A stretch of DNA of 64,000 nucleotides from Theropithecus gelada (Eukaryota > Chordata > Mammalia > Primates > Cercopithecidae): positions 106,923,100 to 106,987,099 of the forward strand of contig NC_037677.1 of assembly GCF_003255815.1 (NCBI RefSeq), written 5' to 3'. Of the stretch, positions 1 through 13,790 are shown piece by piece. A model generated the notes under the pieces. The model saw only the letters and a list, made by a program, of their open reading frames with translations. It ran no database searches and had not been told where the DNA came from. The first letter of the stretch is position 1, and each line of letters begins with the position of its first letter. A program made the position numbers and the translations under genes.

Positions 1-63
1 TTTCATATATTTTAGCTGTTTTGAGGAAGAGGGTAATTCTTTTCTGCTTGCTTATCTTTTTCT

Positions 64-370
64 TTTTTCTTTTTTCTTTTTTTTTTTTTTGAGACAGAGT
101 CTTGCTCTGTTGCCCAGGCTGGAGTGCAGTGGCCAGATCTCAGCTCATTGCAAGCTCCGCCTCCCGGGTTTATGCCATTCTCCTGCCTCAGCCTCCTGAG
201 TAGCTGGGACTACAGGTGCCCCACCACGCCCGGCTAGTTTTTTGTATTTTTTTAGTAGAGACGGGGTTTCACTGTGTTAGCCAGGATGGTCTCGATCTCC
301 TGACCTCGTGATCCGCCTGTCTCGGCCTCCCAAAGTGCTGGGATTACAGACTTGAGCCACTGCGCCCGGC
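64..370 (-). mobile_element. Alu (young, Old World monkey-like AluY)
   Basis: Full-length antisense Alu with a T-rich tail. It is flanked by a 16-bp target duplication, TTGCTTATCTTTTTCT, at 48-63 and 371-386. It carries the 'cttgagccactgcgcccgg' ending. Confidence 0.95.
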
Positions 371-1042
371 TTGCTTATCTTTTTCTATTTATTCTAGTAA
401 ATAATGTCAATCCCATGACAGTGAAAGTCCTGAGTTACTAGTGAAAAACTTTAGGTCTAAACTGGGATTCAATAATGACAACAGAATTTCCTAATCTGAT
501 TACTAGCTAACCCGTTCTTTAAGGCAAATTTGTTTGGAAAATAATTAATCAGCACTATGACAAACACATGACATATTGCTTATACTCACATCTTCTAAAT
601 CAAGAAAAGTTGGAACTTAACTCATAAGTAAATGACTTCCTTGTTTTGTTGTTATTTTGGGAAACGCCAATGGAGAAAGACAGTTTTTAATACTAAACAT
701 GATTTTGGAGCCAAATTGTCAAAAATGATACTCAGAATCCAACACAGATGACCCTTGAGAGATATGTAATGCATTGACTTGAGTGTCATACCAGAAGTCA
801 GAAGACATAATTTTTCCATTCATCTCTACTGCTGATAGACTGTGAATGTTGTATAAGTTATATAACTTCTTGGGGTCTTGCTTTTCTTGGCTATTAAAGG
901 AGGAGCTCTAGATAATCTTTGAAATCCCTGCTTACATGTAAAGTTTTGTACAGTTTTGTGAATTTTTGAGTTCAGTTATTATTGGCATATTAGAAACTTA
1001 GTTGTTACTCTACTGTTTCTGAAGCATTTTCCTTGATACAGG

Positions 1043-1160
1043 TGTGTGTGTGTATATATATAATATATATATAAAATATATATAATATATAATATAATAT
1101 ATTATATATATAATATATATTATATATATACACACACATACATACATATACACATATATA
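1043..1160. repeat. TG/TA/CA palindromic low-complexity tract
   Basis: A (TG)n run passes into AT-rich sequence and then (CA)n. The 18-base arms at 1045-1062 and 1121-1138 are perfect inverted repeats around an AT-only core of 58 bases. Confidence 0.85.
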
Positions 1161-2559
1161 TGACACTTAAGACACACATACACATGAAATGAAAAACCAG
1201 CAGGAAAAATCAGCTTAGAATCTTACTTCATTTAAAATTTGGTACTTTGTAAATATCTAAAGATTATTATAATACATGGTACTGTAGCTATAATAAGGTT
1301 TTAATTTATAATGAAGTACTTTGATAAGTAGTAAATATATAAGACTAGAATTTGCCCTAAGAAACATATATTTGTGTGTATATTACAAACACATTCCTCA
1401 AAGCTGTGTGTACACATATACACACTCATATGGATAGATACGGATACAAATTCTGAAATTTAAATGCTCAGGAACATTCAGGACCCTGTCCCTTTTGGAA
1501 AACTGCTTACCACTGACTTCTAAGGAAATGTAGTTAATCTGGTAAACATTATTGTGCTATAACTTCTGGCCACTTTTTTTTTTTTTGTATTGTCTGACAA
1601 GTTTGTATTTGCTCAGGCTCCAGAAATCTGGTTTTGTGGTTGTAACTGTATTATATTATTGTATATCATCAGTCACTTTAATAGGCTCCAGTGATTACTG
1701 GATGGAGTGAGCCATATACCAGGAGGAAAGAGCACACTGCTCTTACACAAAACAAGGAGCTCAGCTTAGCTCATCTAAAATATTTGTCTATAAACAATCT
1801 GAAGAGAAAGTAGCTGCAGGTCAGTATGTTGGAATCTTTCTTCCTAACCATTTAGACAATAAAAGTAGCTTTTAAGTAATGTCCTCACTGCTTTGATAAT
1901 CTGCCAAGCACCATTCCTAATTCTAGGACATGTCTGCTGTTTATGTTTTGCTTGCAGAGTTTCTAAGCGTTGGAAATCAGAGCTGTGCTGACTGAGTCCA
2001 CTAGATAGTTACGCTGTGTTTTAATTGCAGCCTTTATGGATTGGCCATTTTCACTTCTCATTGTCCCCCTATAGCATTTATCATAATGACTATTCAAACC
2101 ATTTTTTTTTTTTTTCCACTCCTCCAAGAGAGTGTGAGGCAAAAGCCAAAGCTCTAGGGGTCATCAAATTATATTGTAGTTTACAGACAGGACCTTAGTT
2201 CCTCTAAAATTATGTGATAGAGATGAATATCTTTTAAGATTTCTTCGAGACTAAAAATTTCTGCTATTTGAAGTACCCAATCCCACTTTTTACTCTTAGA
2301 TCTAGTTTTTGATCCAACGGCTAGGACCCGTATCTCCCATCTCCTAGTCTAAAGGTATTTCCAGTATCCTGTTGTGACTCTTCATTTCTCCCTTTGCTGA
2401 AAATATGGATGCCTGGTCTGAGCTTTTTCATCTTCTCCTATATTTTCTACCTTTATAACTTCAGCTCAGATTGACTATATACTTCCCCTGCTTTTTGAAC
2501 TTCTACTCATGCACAGATAGGCGTGAACAAGAATAACAAAAGAGTTTATAATAACAAAA

Positions 2560-3235
2560 GAATTAGAAGTAACATGAATTTCTCCTAACAGGGGAATGAC
2601 TAAATAAATGATGATACATCCATACCATGTAGCAAGTAAAAAGAATGATGTAGATGTGTATATGTGTATGTGGAGAGATTTCCAAGTCATATTAAATGAA
2701 AATAAGCAAATTGCAAAGTAGCATTTCAATATGATCTCATTTATGTTAAAAAATAACAAAGCAAAATCACATATAGTTGGCTCTTGTATCTGTGAACTCC
2801 ACATCCATGGATTCAAATGACTATGGATTGAAAGTATTTGGGGGAAAAATTGCATCTATGCTAAACATATACAGACTTTTTCCCCTTGTCCTTATTCCCT
2901 AAACAATACAACAACTATTTACATGGTATTCACATTGTAGTAACTATTATAAGTAATCTAGAGATGATTTAAGGTATAGAGGAGGATATACATAGGTTAT
3001 ATGCAAATATTACACCGTTTTATATCAGGGACTTCAGCATTTGGGGATTTTGGTATCCCCCATTGATACTGTGGGATGATTATATTTCTATATGTACATG
3101 TATGTGTATATAAACGCATAGGAAAAGGCACACCTCAAAAGAGATGTCAAACGGATACACTTTTGTTACTTCTGGGGAAAGGAGTGAGATTCAAGGGGAA
3201 ATGATCATGTTGATTTTATTGTCATAGTTTCTGTA
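2560..3235 (+). mobile_element. Old L1M-type fragment, split by MER2-like element
   Basis: The text resembles an L1 3' region ('gatacatccataccatgtagc' and 'gagagatttccaagtcat'). It continues after the inserted DNA transposon ('acttttgttacttctgggg'). The subfamily is not assigned. Confidence 0.5.
2776..3085 (+). mobile_element. MER2-like (Tigger-family) nonautonomous DNA transposon
   Basis: Recognised from 'atctgtgaactccacatcca', 'tctagagatgatttaaggta' and 'taggttatatgcaaatatta', which match the MER2 consensus as I remember it. The ends (gttggctcttgtatc / gatactgtgggatgat) are diverged inverted repeats. Confidence 0.75.
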
Positions 3236-3574
3236 GTAAGAGTGCATTAATTTGTGAACTTAAAGATTTTTTTTGAACCACTTAGTTTACAGTACTTTAA
3301 AGTAAGATTTTAAAAAAGGCAATAGGTGTATTCTGTTCATACATTTCCACAGACAATAAAGGTGGGAGAGACCTTAGAAGATCATCTAGTAGAGTATTGA
3401 AAATTTAAGTCCCTTTAAGTAATATGCTCTGCCAGTCTGGTTAATGACAAAGTCAGGATGAGAAACTAGGTTTTCTGATTTGCAGACCAGAGTTTTTTAC
3501 ACTACCTTCAAGGTGCACAGCTAAGATACATAATTTTTCACAAAGTGTTTCCTGATTATCCAAACTGATCTCTC

Positions 3575-3775
3575 TAAATTCCTATCTCAGATTCACTGTT
3601 TGTATCACTTGTATGAATTTTAACCCATACTACTTTATAGTGTTATTTCCTCCCTTTCTAGATCATTTATATTCTTGCTAGAGCATGTATATTCCATGAG
3701 GGCAGAAACTGTAACTTGCTTGTCTTTGTATCTGACACAGTGCCTTACACTTAATACTTAAGGTGAATTAGTAAG
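3575..3775 (+). mobile_element. L2 3' fragment
   Basis: The segment 'ttccatgagggcagaaactg' followed by 'ctgacacagtgccttacact' is the typical end of LINE-2. Confidence 0.65.
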
Positions 3776-4885
3776 GAACATTTCTGTAACAGGCTCTGTA
3801 CCTTTCGTTAGATTAAGAGAAAAAAGTTGACTGCCAAGTCAAATAAATAGCTGAATTTTTTTGTTTGTTTGTTTTTGTTTTCGCTGGTAAAACCTGCCAT
3901 GTCAAGATAGAAAATATTTTAGGAAGGCACATACTGAGATATTTGCTACTCTGCAAATATATTCCCTTTCCAAGGAAAATAGTTTTGTTCTCCACTCCTG
4001 CTTCAAAGAGAACAGTTTGTCCCCATAGAATATTCTAGGTAATATGACCCACTTAGGAAATATGTGGTGATTGTGCTTCATAATGGGACCTCTTTGCTAA
4101 AGTCGTACCATGAGAAAATGCCTCTTGAGTGCAATGGTTTTACAGATGAAAGTACATTTTTTTCTGTATTTGAATTGGTGCAGCAGACCAAGAAACTCCA
4201 TTGTAACTTGAAGTTTACTGTAATTAGCATAGAAGCTGTGACAGATCTTTTTTGTTATGAAAACATTCCTCAGAATTTTTGGAATTTATACAAATATCTG
4301 GCCCTTGAGGTGTTGTTACCCTGTTCTGTCTAAATAGCTCTATACTTTGATATAGCATCTTAGATTTCAGCTTGCTTTTTGAGATAAACTCTTTTCTACG
4401 ATTTTCATCTGCAGTTGTGTTAATCCTATTTTCCTTCTGTTTTTTTGTTTCTTCTCACAACTATTTAATTTGACATCATTTAAGGCCTGTAGAATTATTT
4501 ACAGAAATACAATCTTTCATGGAAGTTTCCATGATCTGCTGGAACACTGATCTTGGACAGAACCTTAGGAAGACCTATTCCTTTTTGGAAAGCTAATGTC
4601 TCTCTTAGTTTAGAATTAATAGCTTTAGGAAAATATGTTAGGATGTGCTAAATTTCCATACATGCTGCTAGCTACAGAGATTATTATTGAAATGGCCAAT
4701 GGGTTCATCTGGAGCCACTTTTCTGTTGCCACAATTTAAAAGCGTGTATGAGAGAGATACATATGCACATCTTTTTTTCCACAAAGGTATATGAGTTACA
4801 TATATGTGAGTTCTGAGTTTGATTCATTTGAAGGCTGTGAAGCAATTAAAGTAGAGATAAGAGGTTATTAAAAATAAAGTAATTT

Positions 4886-5190
4886 GGCTGGGCGTCGTGG
4901 CTCACACCTGTAATCCCTGCACTTTGGGAGGCTGAGGCAGGCGGATCACGAGGCTAGGAGATTGAGACCATCCTGGCTAACACGATGAAACCCTGTCTCT
5001 ACTAAAAATATAAAAAAATTAGCCAGGCATGATGGCGGGCGCCTGTAATCCCAGCTACTCAGGAGGCTGAGGCCAGACAATGGTGTGAACCTGGGAGGCA
5101 GAGTTTGCAGTGAGCCGAGATTGCACCACTGCACTCCAGCCTGGGCAACAGAGCGAGACTCCGTCTCAAAAAAAAAAAAAAAAAGAAAAA
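4886..5190 (+). mobile_element. Alu, sense
   Basis: Complete dimeric Alu (ggctgggcgtcgtggctc to an A-tail), flanked by 'aaagtaattt' on both sides. Confidence 0.95.
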
Positions 5191-5337
5191 GTAATTTATA
5201 ACTATTTTAGTGAGTTTCAAATATCATATACCAAAACTTGTTCCTGCTGTATTGGGCATTTTATTAGAAAATTTGAAAATAGTTTTGTTTAGCACATTCT
5301 GATTTGCTGTGCTTAGAAGGAAATATATTAGTGATTT

Positions 5338-5630
5338 ATTTATTTATTTATTTATTTTTTGATAGGGAGTCTCGCTGTGTCACCAGTCTGGAGTGCAATG
5401 GCGTGATCTTGGCTCACTGCAACCTCTGCCTCCTAGGTTTAAATTATTCTCTTTCCTCAGCCTCCTGAGTAGCTTGGATTACAGGCACCCGCCACCACGC
5501 CCAGCTAATTTTTATATTTTTAGTAGAGACGGGGTTTCACCATGTTGGCCAGGCTAGTCTCAAACTCCTGACCTCGTGATCCCCCCGCCTCAGCCTCCCA
5601 AAGTGCTGGGATGAGCCACCACACCCGTCC
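5338..5630 (-). mobile_element. Alu, antisense, with (ATTT)n tail
   Basis: The tail has evolved into TTTA repeats. About 10 bases are missing near the 5' end of the element (gctggg|atgagcc). Flanking tagtgatt/tagtaatt is a likely target duplication. Confidence 0.9.
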
Positions 5631-7268
5631 TAGTAATTAATTTTTAAATATTCTCGAGATCATAAAATTTTAAATTTCATCCAGATAAAGATTTCTTATG
5701 TAGATTAATTTACTCAGGCAAATTCCTGTTAACTTTATTATTTTTTAGATTTTAACTGGGTTTATAATTTGCCATAATAAAATTCCATTCATTTAAAATT
5801 GTAGTCAACAATGTTTAGTAATAGTTGAATGGAATAGAAAACAATTGATTTTTAAACATTAGCTTGAGGCTACTGCTGTTTAGTGCTTTATGTTAAAAAT
5901 TTTGTTTTTTCAAATGGTGGTCCTCGATGGAGAAATGTTTTCTAGAAATGGTATAGAGAACTGTATTCTACTTCTATTTAGGATTTTTTAGTTCGGATAT
6001 GGAAAAGCTGGAGCTCAAACGTATGTTTGAGTTTGTCACCTTCGATTTGCAAAATGGACACATCTTTCTTGGCAGGTGAAGATTTTGGTAGAGCTCTTGA
6101 GTATGGCGGAGTTGGATGCTAGTACAGGCCCAACAGTGGTTAGGAATAAATAATAGTTAAAAATTGTTTATCTTTTAACAACAGTTTTACTGTTTTCAAT
6201 AAAGTACAATTTGGCTCCTCTCTCTGACTCTCTTCCCTTCCTCACTCTTTGCACTTTTAGATGAGAGAACAAAGAAATATGTTAAAAATTTAGATTTAGG
6301 GTTTGTTTCAAACTTCCTTGATTACTTGATCTTGAAAATTTAGGATTTATTTTGAACTTCCTTTGATTATCAATCTAGGGTGACTTACAAGTAATGGGTA
6401 ATTATGCTGATGTCTCTTGACAGTCTTACATACCCCAAGATGATGTTTTCTGATTTGAAATTTTTGGTGGAAATGGGAGTTCATTTGAAGTGGTATAGAT
6501 CCTAACACTGACAGAGGACTTCTAAAGATAATTACAAATCAACTGACAAGCACGTATTAGGCATTGACTGTGTGCTAGGTAATGGGGATAGGATAAAAGA
6601 AGTAGAAGTCCTAAGCCCTGCTCTGGAGACTTATAGTCTAGGTAGAAGACAAAAGATATTATAAGCTTCTATAAGCAGCATATAATTAAGTGCTAAGTTG
6701 TGTGTGTTTGAGATGGGAGTTGAGGTAAACTCACAGCAGGGGTTATCCCAGGCTGAAGCTAATATGAATAGCTTAGACACGAGTGGTTATTCCTCTGCAT
6801 GGTTCTGTCTTGGAGTTTGCCATAATTGGTTTTTATCATGTTTTCAGTATGTTTAAAAGGGCTTTCAGGAGAAATACTACATCTGAGTCATTTTTGCTCT
6901 TTTAATCATTATAGTTGTCACCTACTCTGGGGTGAAAGTAAGCTTGCAGCTTTTCAGCATGGATAAGATAGATACAGGCCTGAGAGTACATTTGGAGAAT
7001 GTGATACAACCTTCTTATTAATTTATAGTTGCTTTCCTGGTATGTCTCTGATGACAGCTAAAATACAGTGTCATTTTTAATGGCTGTGTTTTCTATGAAG
7101 GAGTGTCTACAATGGTTCTCCCTCTTTTTGTGGTGGCAATGTTGGTGAATGCCCAAATGTCTTGTGAAAACAACCAAAAGCCTCAACTGGGACAGATCAA
7201 TCTATCATTACCTCTAAGTAAATAAAGATAACTGAACATCCAATTCCTTAGCCCTCCATAATTTTCTT

Positions 7269-7567
7269 TTTTCTTTTTTTTTTTTGAGATAGAGTCTCGC
7301 TCTGTCGCCCAGGCTGGAGTGCAGTGGTGCAATCTTGGCTCACTGCAAGCTCCGCCTCCCGGGTTGATGCCATTCTCCTGCCTCAGCCTCCCAAGTAGCT
7401 GGGACTACAGGTGCCTGCCACCACGCCCGGCTAATTTTTTTGTATTTTTAGTAGAGACGGGGTTTCACTGTGTTAGCCTGGATGGTCTCGATCTCCTGAC
7501 CTCGTGATCTGCCAGCCTTAGCCTCCCAAAGTGCAGGGATTACAGGTGTGAGCCACCACGCCCGGCC
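7269..7567 (-). mobile_element. AluY-like, antisense
   Basis: Full-length. The target duplication 'agccctccataat' lies on both sides (from 7250 and from 7568). Confidence 0.95.
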
Positions 7568-9703
7568 AGCCCTCCATAATTTCTTAGAGGTCATTCTGTT
7601 TTGGAGTACTATTGAAGATGTCAACTTTATTCTAGTAGGCCCTATATGATGAAGAGCCTAGTAACTTTTGAGATTATGTATTTCACCTTGTACATTATAT
7701 TTTATCTGAGTGCTTCTCATCCTTTAATAGAGAATCCCAAGCAAGATGTTTGCATGGGAAATCCTGTGCCTTTTTAAACTTTCTGTCTGCTTTAGTGCAT
7801 CAACCCGTGATTATTGATTTTTAAAAATTTTAACCCATAACCTATCTCTTGTAAGCTTCCCTAAAAACTGAGGTTAATAGGGGATTTTATGCCATTACAG
7901 AAAAATCTATGTTTCATAGAATGCATTATTTTCTGATACTTTTATCCTGAAGTAACTAGAGCAAAGCCGTCCCTTTAAAATCTAAAATTAAATGAGAAAG
8001 ATACAGGTTTTCTAACGTTGAAGTGTAATGGCTGAATTAAGATAAGGGAGAAACCCAGAAATTAGGAAAAGGTACACTTAGATTTCTTCTTCAAAAATCA
8101 TAATGACTAAAATGAGGGTGTCTATTCCCTTTGAATCTTAAAAGAGGAATTCTCAAATTAAAAAAAGACAGTCTTAATACAATGTGTGGTAACTATCTTA
8201 CTACCCTAATAAAAATAGAAATAAAATCAAACCAAGTTTAGATCAGTTCTTTGATTAAATATTGCTATTGGGCTTTAGTAAGGAGATGTTAGGCATATGT
8301 TTCTGTAATATATTGGTTACTGTCATGGAGGGCAGCCATCATAGTTTTTTCTGAGCCATCTGTTGGTGTCATTGTCAATAGTGAACTCTTTGGCATTTGG
8401 ACCATTGATGCAACCAAATATGTCATTTTTCTTTAGAATTGTTATGTTTGTAGGGTTTTTCTATCTTGATTCACTTTATTCCAGCCTGATTCACAATTAC
8501 TCCTTTACAGAACAGCTTGTATTCGACAAAGCTGTGAAAAAAATCACTCTTTTCTAAATAAGGTTCTTTTTTTTGATTAGAAATTCCATCTTTGCAGTTA
8601 AAACATTTGTAAACATAACACAATTTAGATAGAGCTGATTGACTTTTCAAGACTGCTATTTTTATAATGGAAAATGATTTTTCTTAAAGAAGCAATTTGG
8701 TGATATGGGCCCTTAGGACTTCCTTGAAAACAGTTGGAATTTACTGCTAGCATATATTGGGTCAGATGAATGAGGGAACATGGGTTTGCTGGTTTGCAAT
8801 GTTCAAGAAATATTGATATTTTAGAAGAAAATACAGAATATATGTTGGGTCTTATTTTCCACCATGTCCAAGTATCCTTCATATGCCTTTTGTTCTGTGA
8901 GATAACAGTTGTTGGTGATCCTGAAAGATGTTTTAGAACTTTCATCCTGCAACATCTGAAAGGAAATGTAGCCAAGATTGGAAAATGTAACCTCCATACT
9001 CTACTGGCTTCTTTAGTTGGAGTAATAGTCAATATGTTCTTGCTATTGGAATATACTTAGGCAAGAGAGCCACACAACCTGCCTGATGAACAACTAAATT
9101 ATTGATTGGCAATAATTGAAACATGTTCCCCTCCGCCTGGCTCTTCCTTCTTTTCTCAAATCCCTGGAACTGTATAGATTTTTCAGGGCTGTTCTCCTGA
9201 GCTATTGATGAAATGAAAATAATAGCACTTGTGTAGCAGTCCTTAGAAAATTGTAATGGTATTGAGCTGAGGCTGGAATCATATAAAATAAATACTAGAG
9301 CTCTGATTCCTCTCTCATTTAATCTTTTCCTGGGCTTTTCTAGAGGAGAGTCAAACTAAGATTTAGACAAATATAAATAGAAGCAAGTCACACAGTGTAA
9401 TGTTGCAACCCAGATATAACTTGAACCCAGTCTTTTACTTGATAAAGAGGAGATAATTGTAATTGGTGTTAATCTATCAAACCATCTTTCCCTTTTCAGA
9501 AAGGTTTTAAAAAAGTAGTTCTTAGGGTTCACTTTCTATCTGCCTAAAAGTGCTAATCTGTAAGTGCCCTACTATAACACTGAGAAAATTTCTGCCTTAT
9601 CAGAGGAGAGCATGCCCAGGATTGGTGCCAGGTGTTGTGTTATGCTAGGCTGCCTCCAAAAGTTACTCTCAAAAACTACTCTTCAGTTGGGCCCTTTGTG
9701 GTC

Positions 9704-9731
9704 AGGAAAAAAAAAAAAAAAAAAAAAAAAA
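9704..9731 (+). repeat. Poly(A) run
   Basis: A pure A run of about 28 bases with no Alu or L1 body attached; its origin is unclear. Confidence 0.9.
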
Positions 9732-11782
9732 GTGATACAGTATAATGAAAGAGAGCTCAGAACAATTAAGTAATTTAGAAATAAAAAGACATACCAAAAC
9801 ATCGATTCTCTATTATTATCGGGGACTATGGCATATTTTAAATTCTGTGAATTTTATTTTTCCAGAGGTTGCAAATGGCCTGTAAATGCCTCAGTTGTTA
9901 ACAACGACAACACCACCACATACACATACACATTGGCCAACAGTTCACTTTGTTACCCTTTTTCTACCGCAAATTTTATGTCCTCCTCACCAAAAAACAA
10001 ACTGCATTTTGATTTTGGGAAAATTGTTCTAAAATGGGACTTTAAAAATAATTCCTGGCTGGCTTAACTGGATTGGCAGATGTCCAGCAATGCCAAATCA
10101 TTTGCCATCTGCCAGTAGTAAGCATGGTTACCACTTTTAATCGTTTAACTCTCTATTTCAGGTTACTCATATTCAGTACAAATTATGAATATTCGCCTTC
10201 TGGGGTGAATTAATTCTTGGGTCAGATTATTCCTGTTCCATTTAATAAAATGTCTTTCCTCCTACATGAATATATCTCCTTAAAATGAGCTGTTTTACAA
10301 CTCACATCTTATTAGTAGGGCCATTTTTAAAGGTGCTTTGCTATTTTCATTTTATGCTTCTAGATGAACAGCTATATTACAAAGCATTCTTTAAATGTGC
10401 TGTTTTGTGCTACGTAAGATCACCATTTTAATTAGAGATCAGTAACAGTATTTCATCATTTCCCTCTTCCATCCTGGACAATAATTTGATATAATAAAGC
10501 AATTATACTGGGCTCTGGGTAGGAATAGAGCTGTGAGAGTTAGATTTAAACTTTCATAGAAGAGTAGACTTAATTCTTGCATTTTGTATATAAAACTAGG
10601 TCAGTGTCTTATAGAACGTTATCACTGTATCTCAGATCTCACTTGCCAGCACGTAGGAAGTTTGTTTTGGTTTCAAAATGTACTTTACCCCATGGTGGCT
10701 GGCAGGGTACAATACTATTGACATCACTGTGTTTCAAATAGAAAATTAACAAGTAGCTACTGTTGTGATTGCAGATTGCCTTCCCAGTCCCTGTGAGAGA
10801 ATGCTTTTTCTTTTGGACAGCAACACTTCTCAGCCCCTTGGTACCATTAAATCAGCCAATGGGGGCTGCCAGAATAGGGATGAACACCAACAAAAGGCCA
10901 AAGAGTAGAAAAACTGTTAATAAGGCAGAAATCTTTAATCAGTTTCCAAATTGATGTGAAAGATAATTAAAAAATATTCTCTCCCATCGATGGCTAAGTT
11001 TTGACAGTAGTCCAGGTTCAGAGCCTGATCTCTCTAGAGAGGAGTATCCCTTCCGTCCACCCAAACCCCTGGAAAGTTGCCAAAGGAAAATAAGCTATTT
11101 TGTATTTAGAACAAATTGCCACTGTTTTCTCCAGTGATGTAGCCCTATTTCCCAGACTTTGAAACTTGGAATACAGAAAGTTCTTGTGTGACTAAAGAAG
11201 AAATATGGTGAATGAATGATCAAGTTTTTCTTTTTAACTAAATCCTTATAACCAGATAAGAGAGGGTTTTGGAAGTATGCATAGAAACTAAATTTAGCAC
11301 AGAATGGATGTCAAGTGAGCAATTTCTGTTAAATCACTTTGGAGACTGGGTTCCTTGTGGGAGTTCCAGTCAAGAACAAATGCCTCTGGAACAAGATTTA
11401 ATTATTATTATTTTTTTCAAATGAGGCTGTCAAAAATGAAGTCTTCCTTAGGCATGAATGCAGGATAATTTAAAAAATAGTTGTTTATATGTTCTGCACT
11501 ATAGTCTTCAACTTAGCAAGCAGTCCATGGATCTTGTAGGCCTATGCATACACTAGTTTCTCATTTATCACATGGGACTAAGAACTGTTGATTTAATTTT
11601 TTTCTTCTTTGCATTGTGGAATATTTCTTTCTGGACTTTCCTTTCTCATACCTTGGTTTTCTTAGCTGTTTCTTTTCTGTTTTCCTAGTCCTAGGCCCCT
11701 ATCACTGTAAATACTTTGATAAAGTCATTCTGTTGTAAAAGCTGCAGTTCTTAAACTCTGCTTCACTATTAAAAAAGGTGTT

Positions 11783-12062
11783 GGCCGGATGTGGTGGCTC
11801 ATGCCTGTAATCCCAGCACTTTGGGAGGCTGAGGCGGGCTGATTGCCTGAGCTCAGGAGTCCGAAACTACCCTGGGCAATATGGTGAAACCCTGTCTCTA
11901 GTAAAATAAAAAAATTCGCCGGGCGTGGTGGCACGCGCCTGTAATCCCAGCTACTCAGGAGGCTGAGGTGGGAGAATTGCTTGAGCCCGAGAGGCGGAGG
12001 TTGCAGTGAGCCGAGATCGTGCCACTGCACTCCAGCTTGGGCAACAGAGTGAAACTATGTCT

Positions 12063-12093
<31 letters not shown>
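11783..12093 (+). mobile_element. Alu, sense
   Basis: Dimeric Alu with an A-tail of about 30 bases. Short flanking repeats aaaggtgtt/aaagtgttg are imperfect. Confidence 0.95.
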
Positions 12094-12095
<2 letters not shown>

Positions 12096-13130
12096 GTTGA
12101 CTCTCATGAAGAGTTAAGTTGGAGACTGTTGGTTACTCTACATGTAGACATCTTTGGTGGTGTGCACCTTAACATTTGCTGGTGACTTCAGTTGCACCAG
12201 AAAACAAAAAACAATAAACAAACAAACAAAAAACGGTTAAGAGTTCTGGCATTCATAAACAGATCTCTCACAAATGCTAGCCTGGCATCTGATTATACTG
12301 TTTGGAGGTCCTAGTATTGATTGTTACCTCAACTTTGGTGAGTTTAAGAGTCCCAGAAACATCCACTAGACATATTACATCTCTTCTCCCCACTGTGTGC
12401 CAGTCATTTTGTTTATTTGAAAAACAGAAATGACTGAAAGTATGGCTTCAGTCTCAATTGAAATACAGTGTGATTAGTATAAAATCAAGTATTATCTGAG
12501 GAAGGAGTATCCCTAGGATGATCTTGTGGAAGAAATTGTTTGGTCATGGCCTGAAAATGAGTTAGATGCCCACCAGGTGGACATTTGGAGAGAATAGCAT
12601 TCCAGGTAGAGAAATTGGCAAGTATAAAAAAGCACATTTGGTTATGGAAGAGGTTTGCAAGGGTATGAGTTATGGGAAATGAGGCTGGAAAGGTGGTAGG
12701 CAGAGGACTAAATTATAGTCTTCAAACAGGTAAAGATTACTGACAACTTGAAAAATCGTTACAGCATTTAGCTCAGTGGTATAATAGGGCACTGTTGTTT
12801 ACTGATGATAATTGTTACTGACTGAGTGACACTTCACGTTCTTCATATTTCTGAGTTGTAAAGACTAAATAACATTTCAGCCTATGTGGAATCTGTGTAG
12901 TTTGAGAAAGAATATGCTACTATTTTGTCATCATTAATTTACATCTCCCTTTCCTCTCTCTTCCATATCTTCTCTCCCTTCTCCCTTGTCCCTTATTTTT
13001 CCCTCTTCAAACCTTTGAGAGACATAATCCTAGCCATGAGTCAAAAATGATGTTCCAAAGTCTATAGTGATGTGTAGTGATTTGCTCTAGCAGTCTGAAC
13101 ATAAATTCCTGGAGATCCTGGGATGTAGTA

Positions 13131-13356
13131 CAGGTTGAGCATCCCAAGTCCAGAAATATGAAATGCTCCAAAATGTGAAACATTTTGAGCATCAACATGA
13201 CTCTCAACAGAAGTGCTCATTGGAGCATATCAGATTTGGGATTTTTGGATTTAGGATGCTCAGCTGAATATAATGCAAATATTCCAAAATCCGAAAAAAT
13301 GAGAAATCCAAAACACTTCTGGTCCTAAGCATTTCACATAAGGAATACTCAACCTG
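13131..13356. mobile_element. Tigger-type MITE with terminal inverted repeats
   Basis: The ends CAGGTTGAGCATCCC and (reverse complement) CAGGTTGAGTATTCC are inverted repeats. The interior contains a mirrored 'gctccaaaatgtgaaac' / 'aaatattccaaaatccgaaa' theme. TA precedes the left end; the right-hand TA is lost. Confidence 0.75.
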
Positions 13357-13608
13357 TCAGAAATAATATGAAATTTGAAGTCTTCTTTTAAAAACATATT
13401 TTGCATTATCTGTGCTTGTTTTTATATACAATGTTTTTCTTCCAAATTTTTGAAAAAAAATTAGGACTTCTGGAAAGGATAGTATAACCCTGTGGCTTCA
13501 AATATCCTCTGGCTCAGTGTTGAATACCTAGTCTAGCGGTATATATAGCCTATGCTAAAAACTATTTAGATTTTATTGAAAGAAAGTGGTTTTAAAAAGT
13601 CTCCCAAG

Positions 13609-13790
13609 GGGGAGGGATTGCATTGGGAGTTATACCTGATGTAAATGACGAGTTGATGGGTGCTGACGAGTTGATGGGTGCAGCACACCAATATGGCACA
13701 AGTGTACATATGTAACAAACCTGCACGTTATGCACATGTACCCTAGAACTTAAAGTATAATAATAATAAATAAATTAAAAAAAAAAAAAA
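13609..13790 (+). mobile_element. L1 3' end, severely 5'-truncated
   Basis: The last about 180 bases of a primate L1 ('aatatggcacaagtgtacat', 'cacatgtaccctagaactta', A-tail). The target duplication AAAAAGTCTCCCAAG is at 13594-13608 and 13786-13800. It contains an internal 18-base tandem duplication. Confidence 0.9.

Noticed and set aside
8625..9060. Overlapping 135- and 96-codon frames on both strands
   Set aside because: No known protein similarity, no splice context, and both strands are open by chance in intronic sequence.
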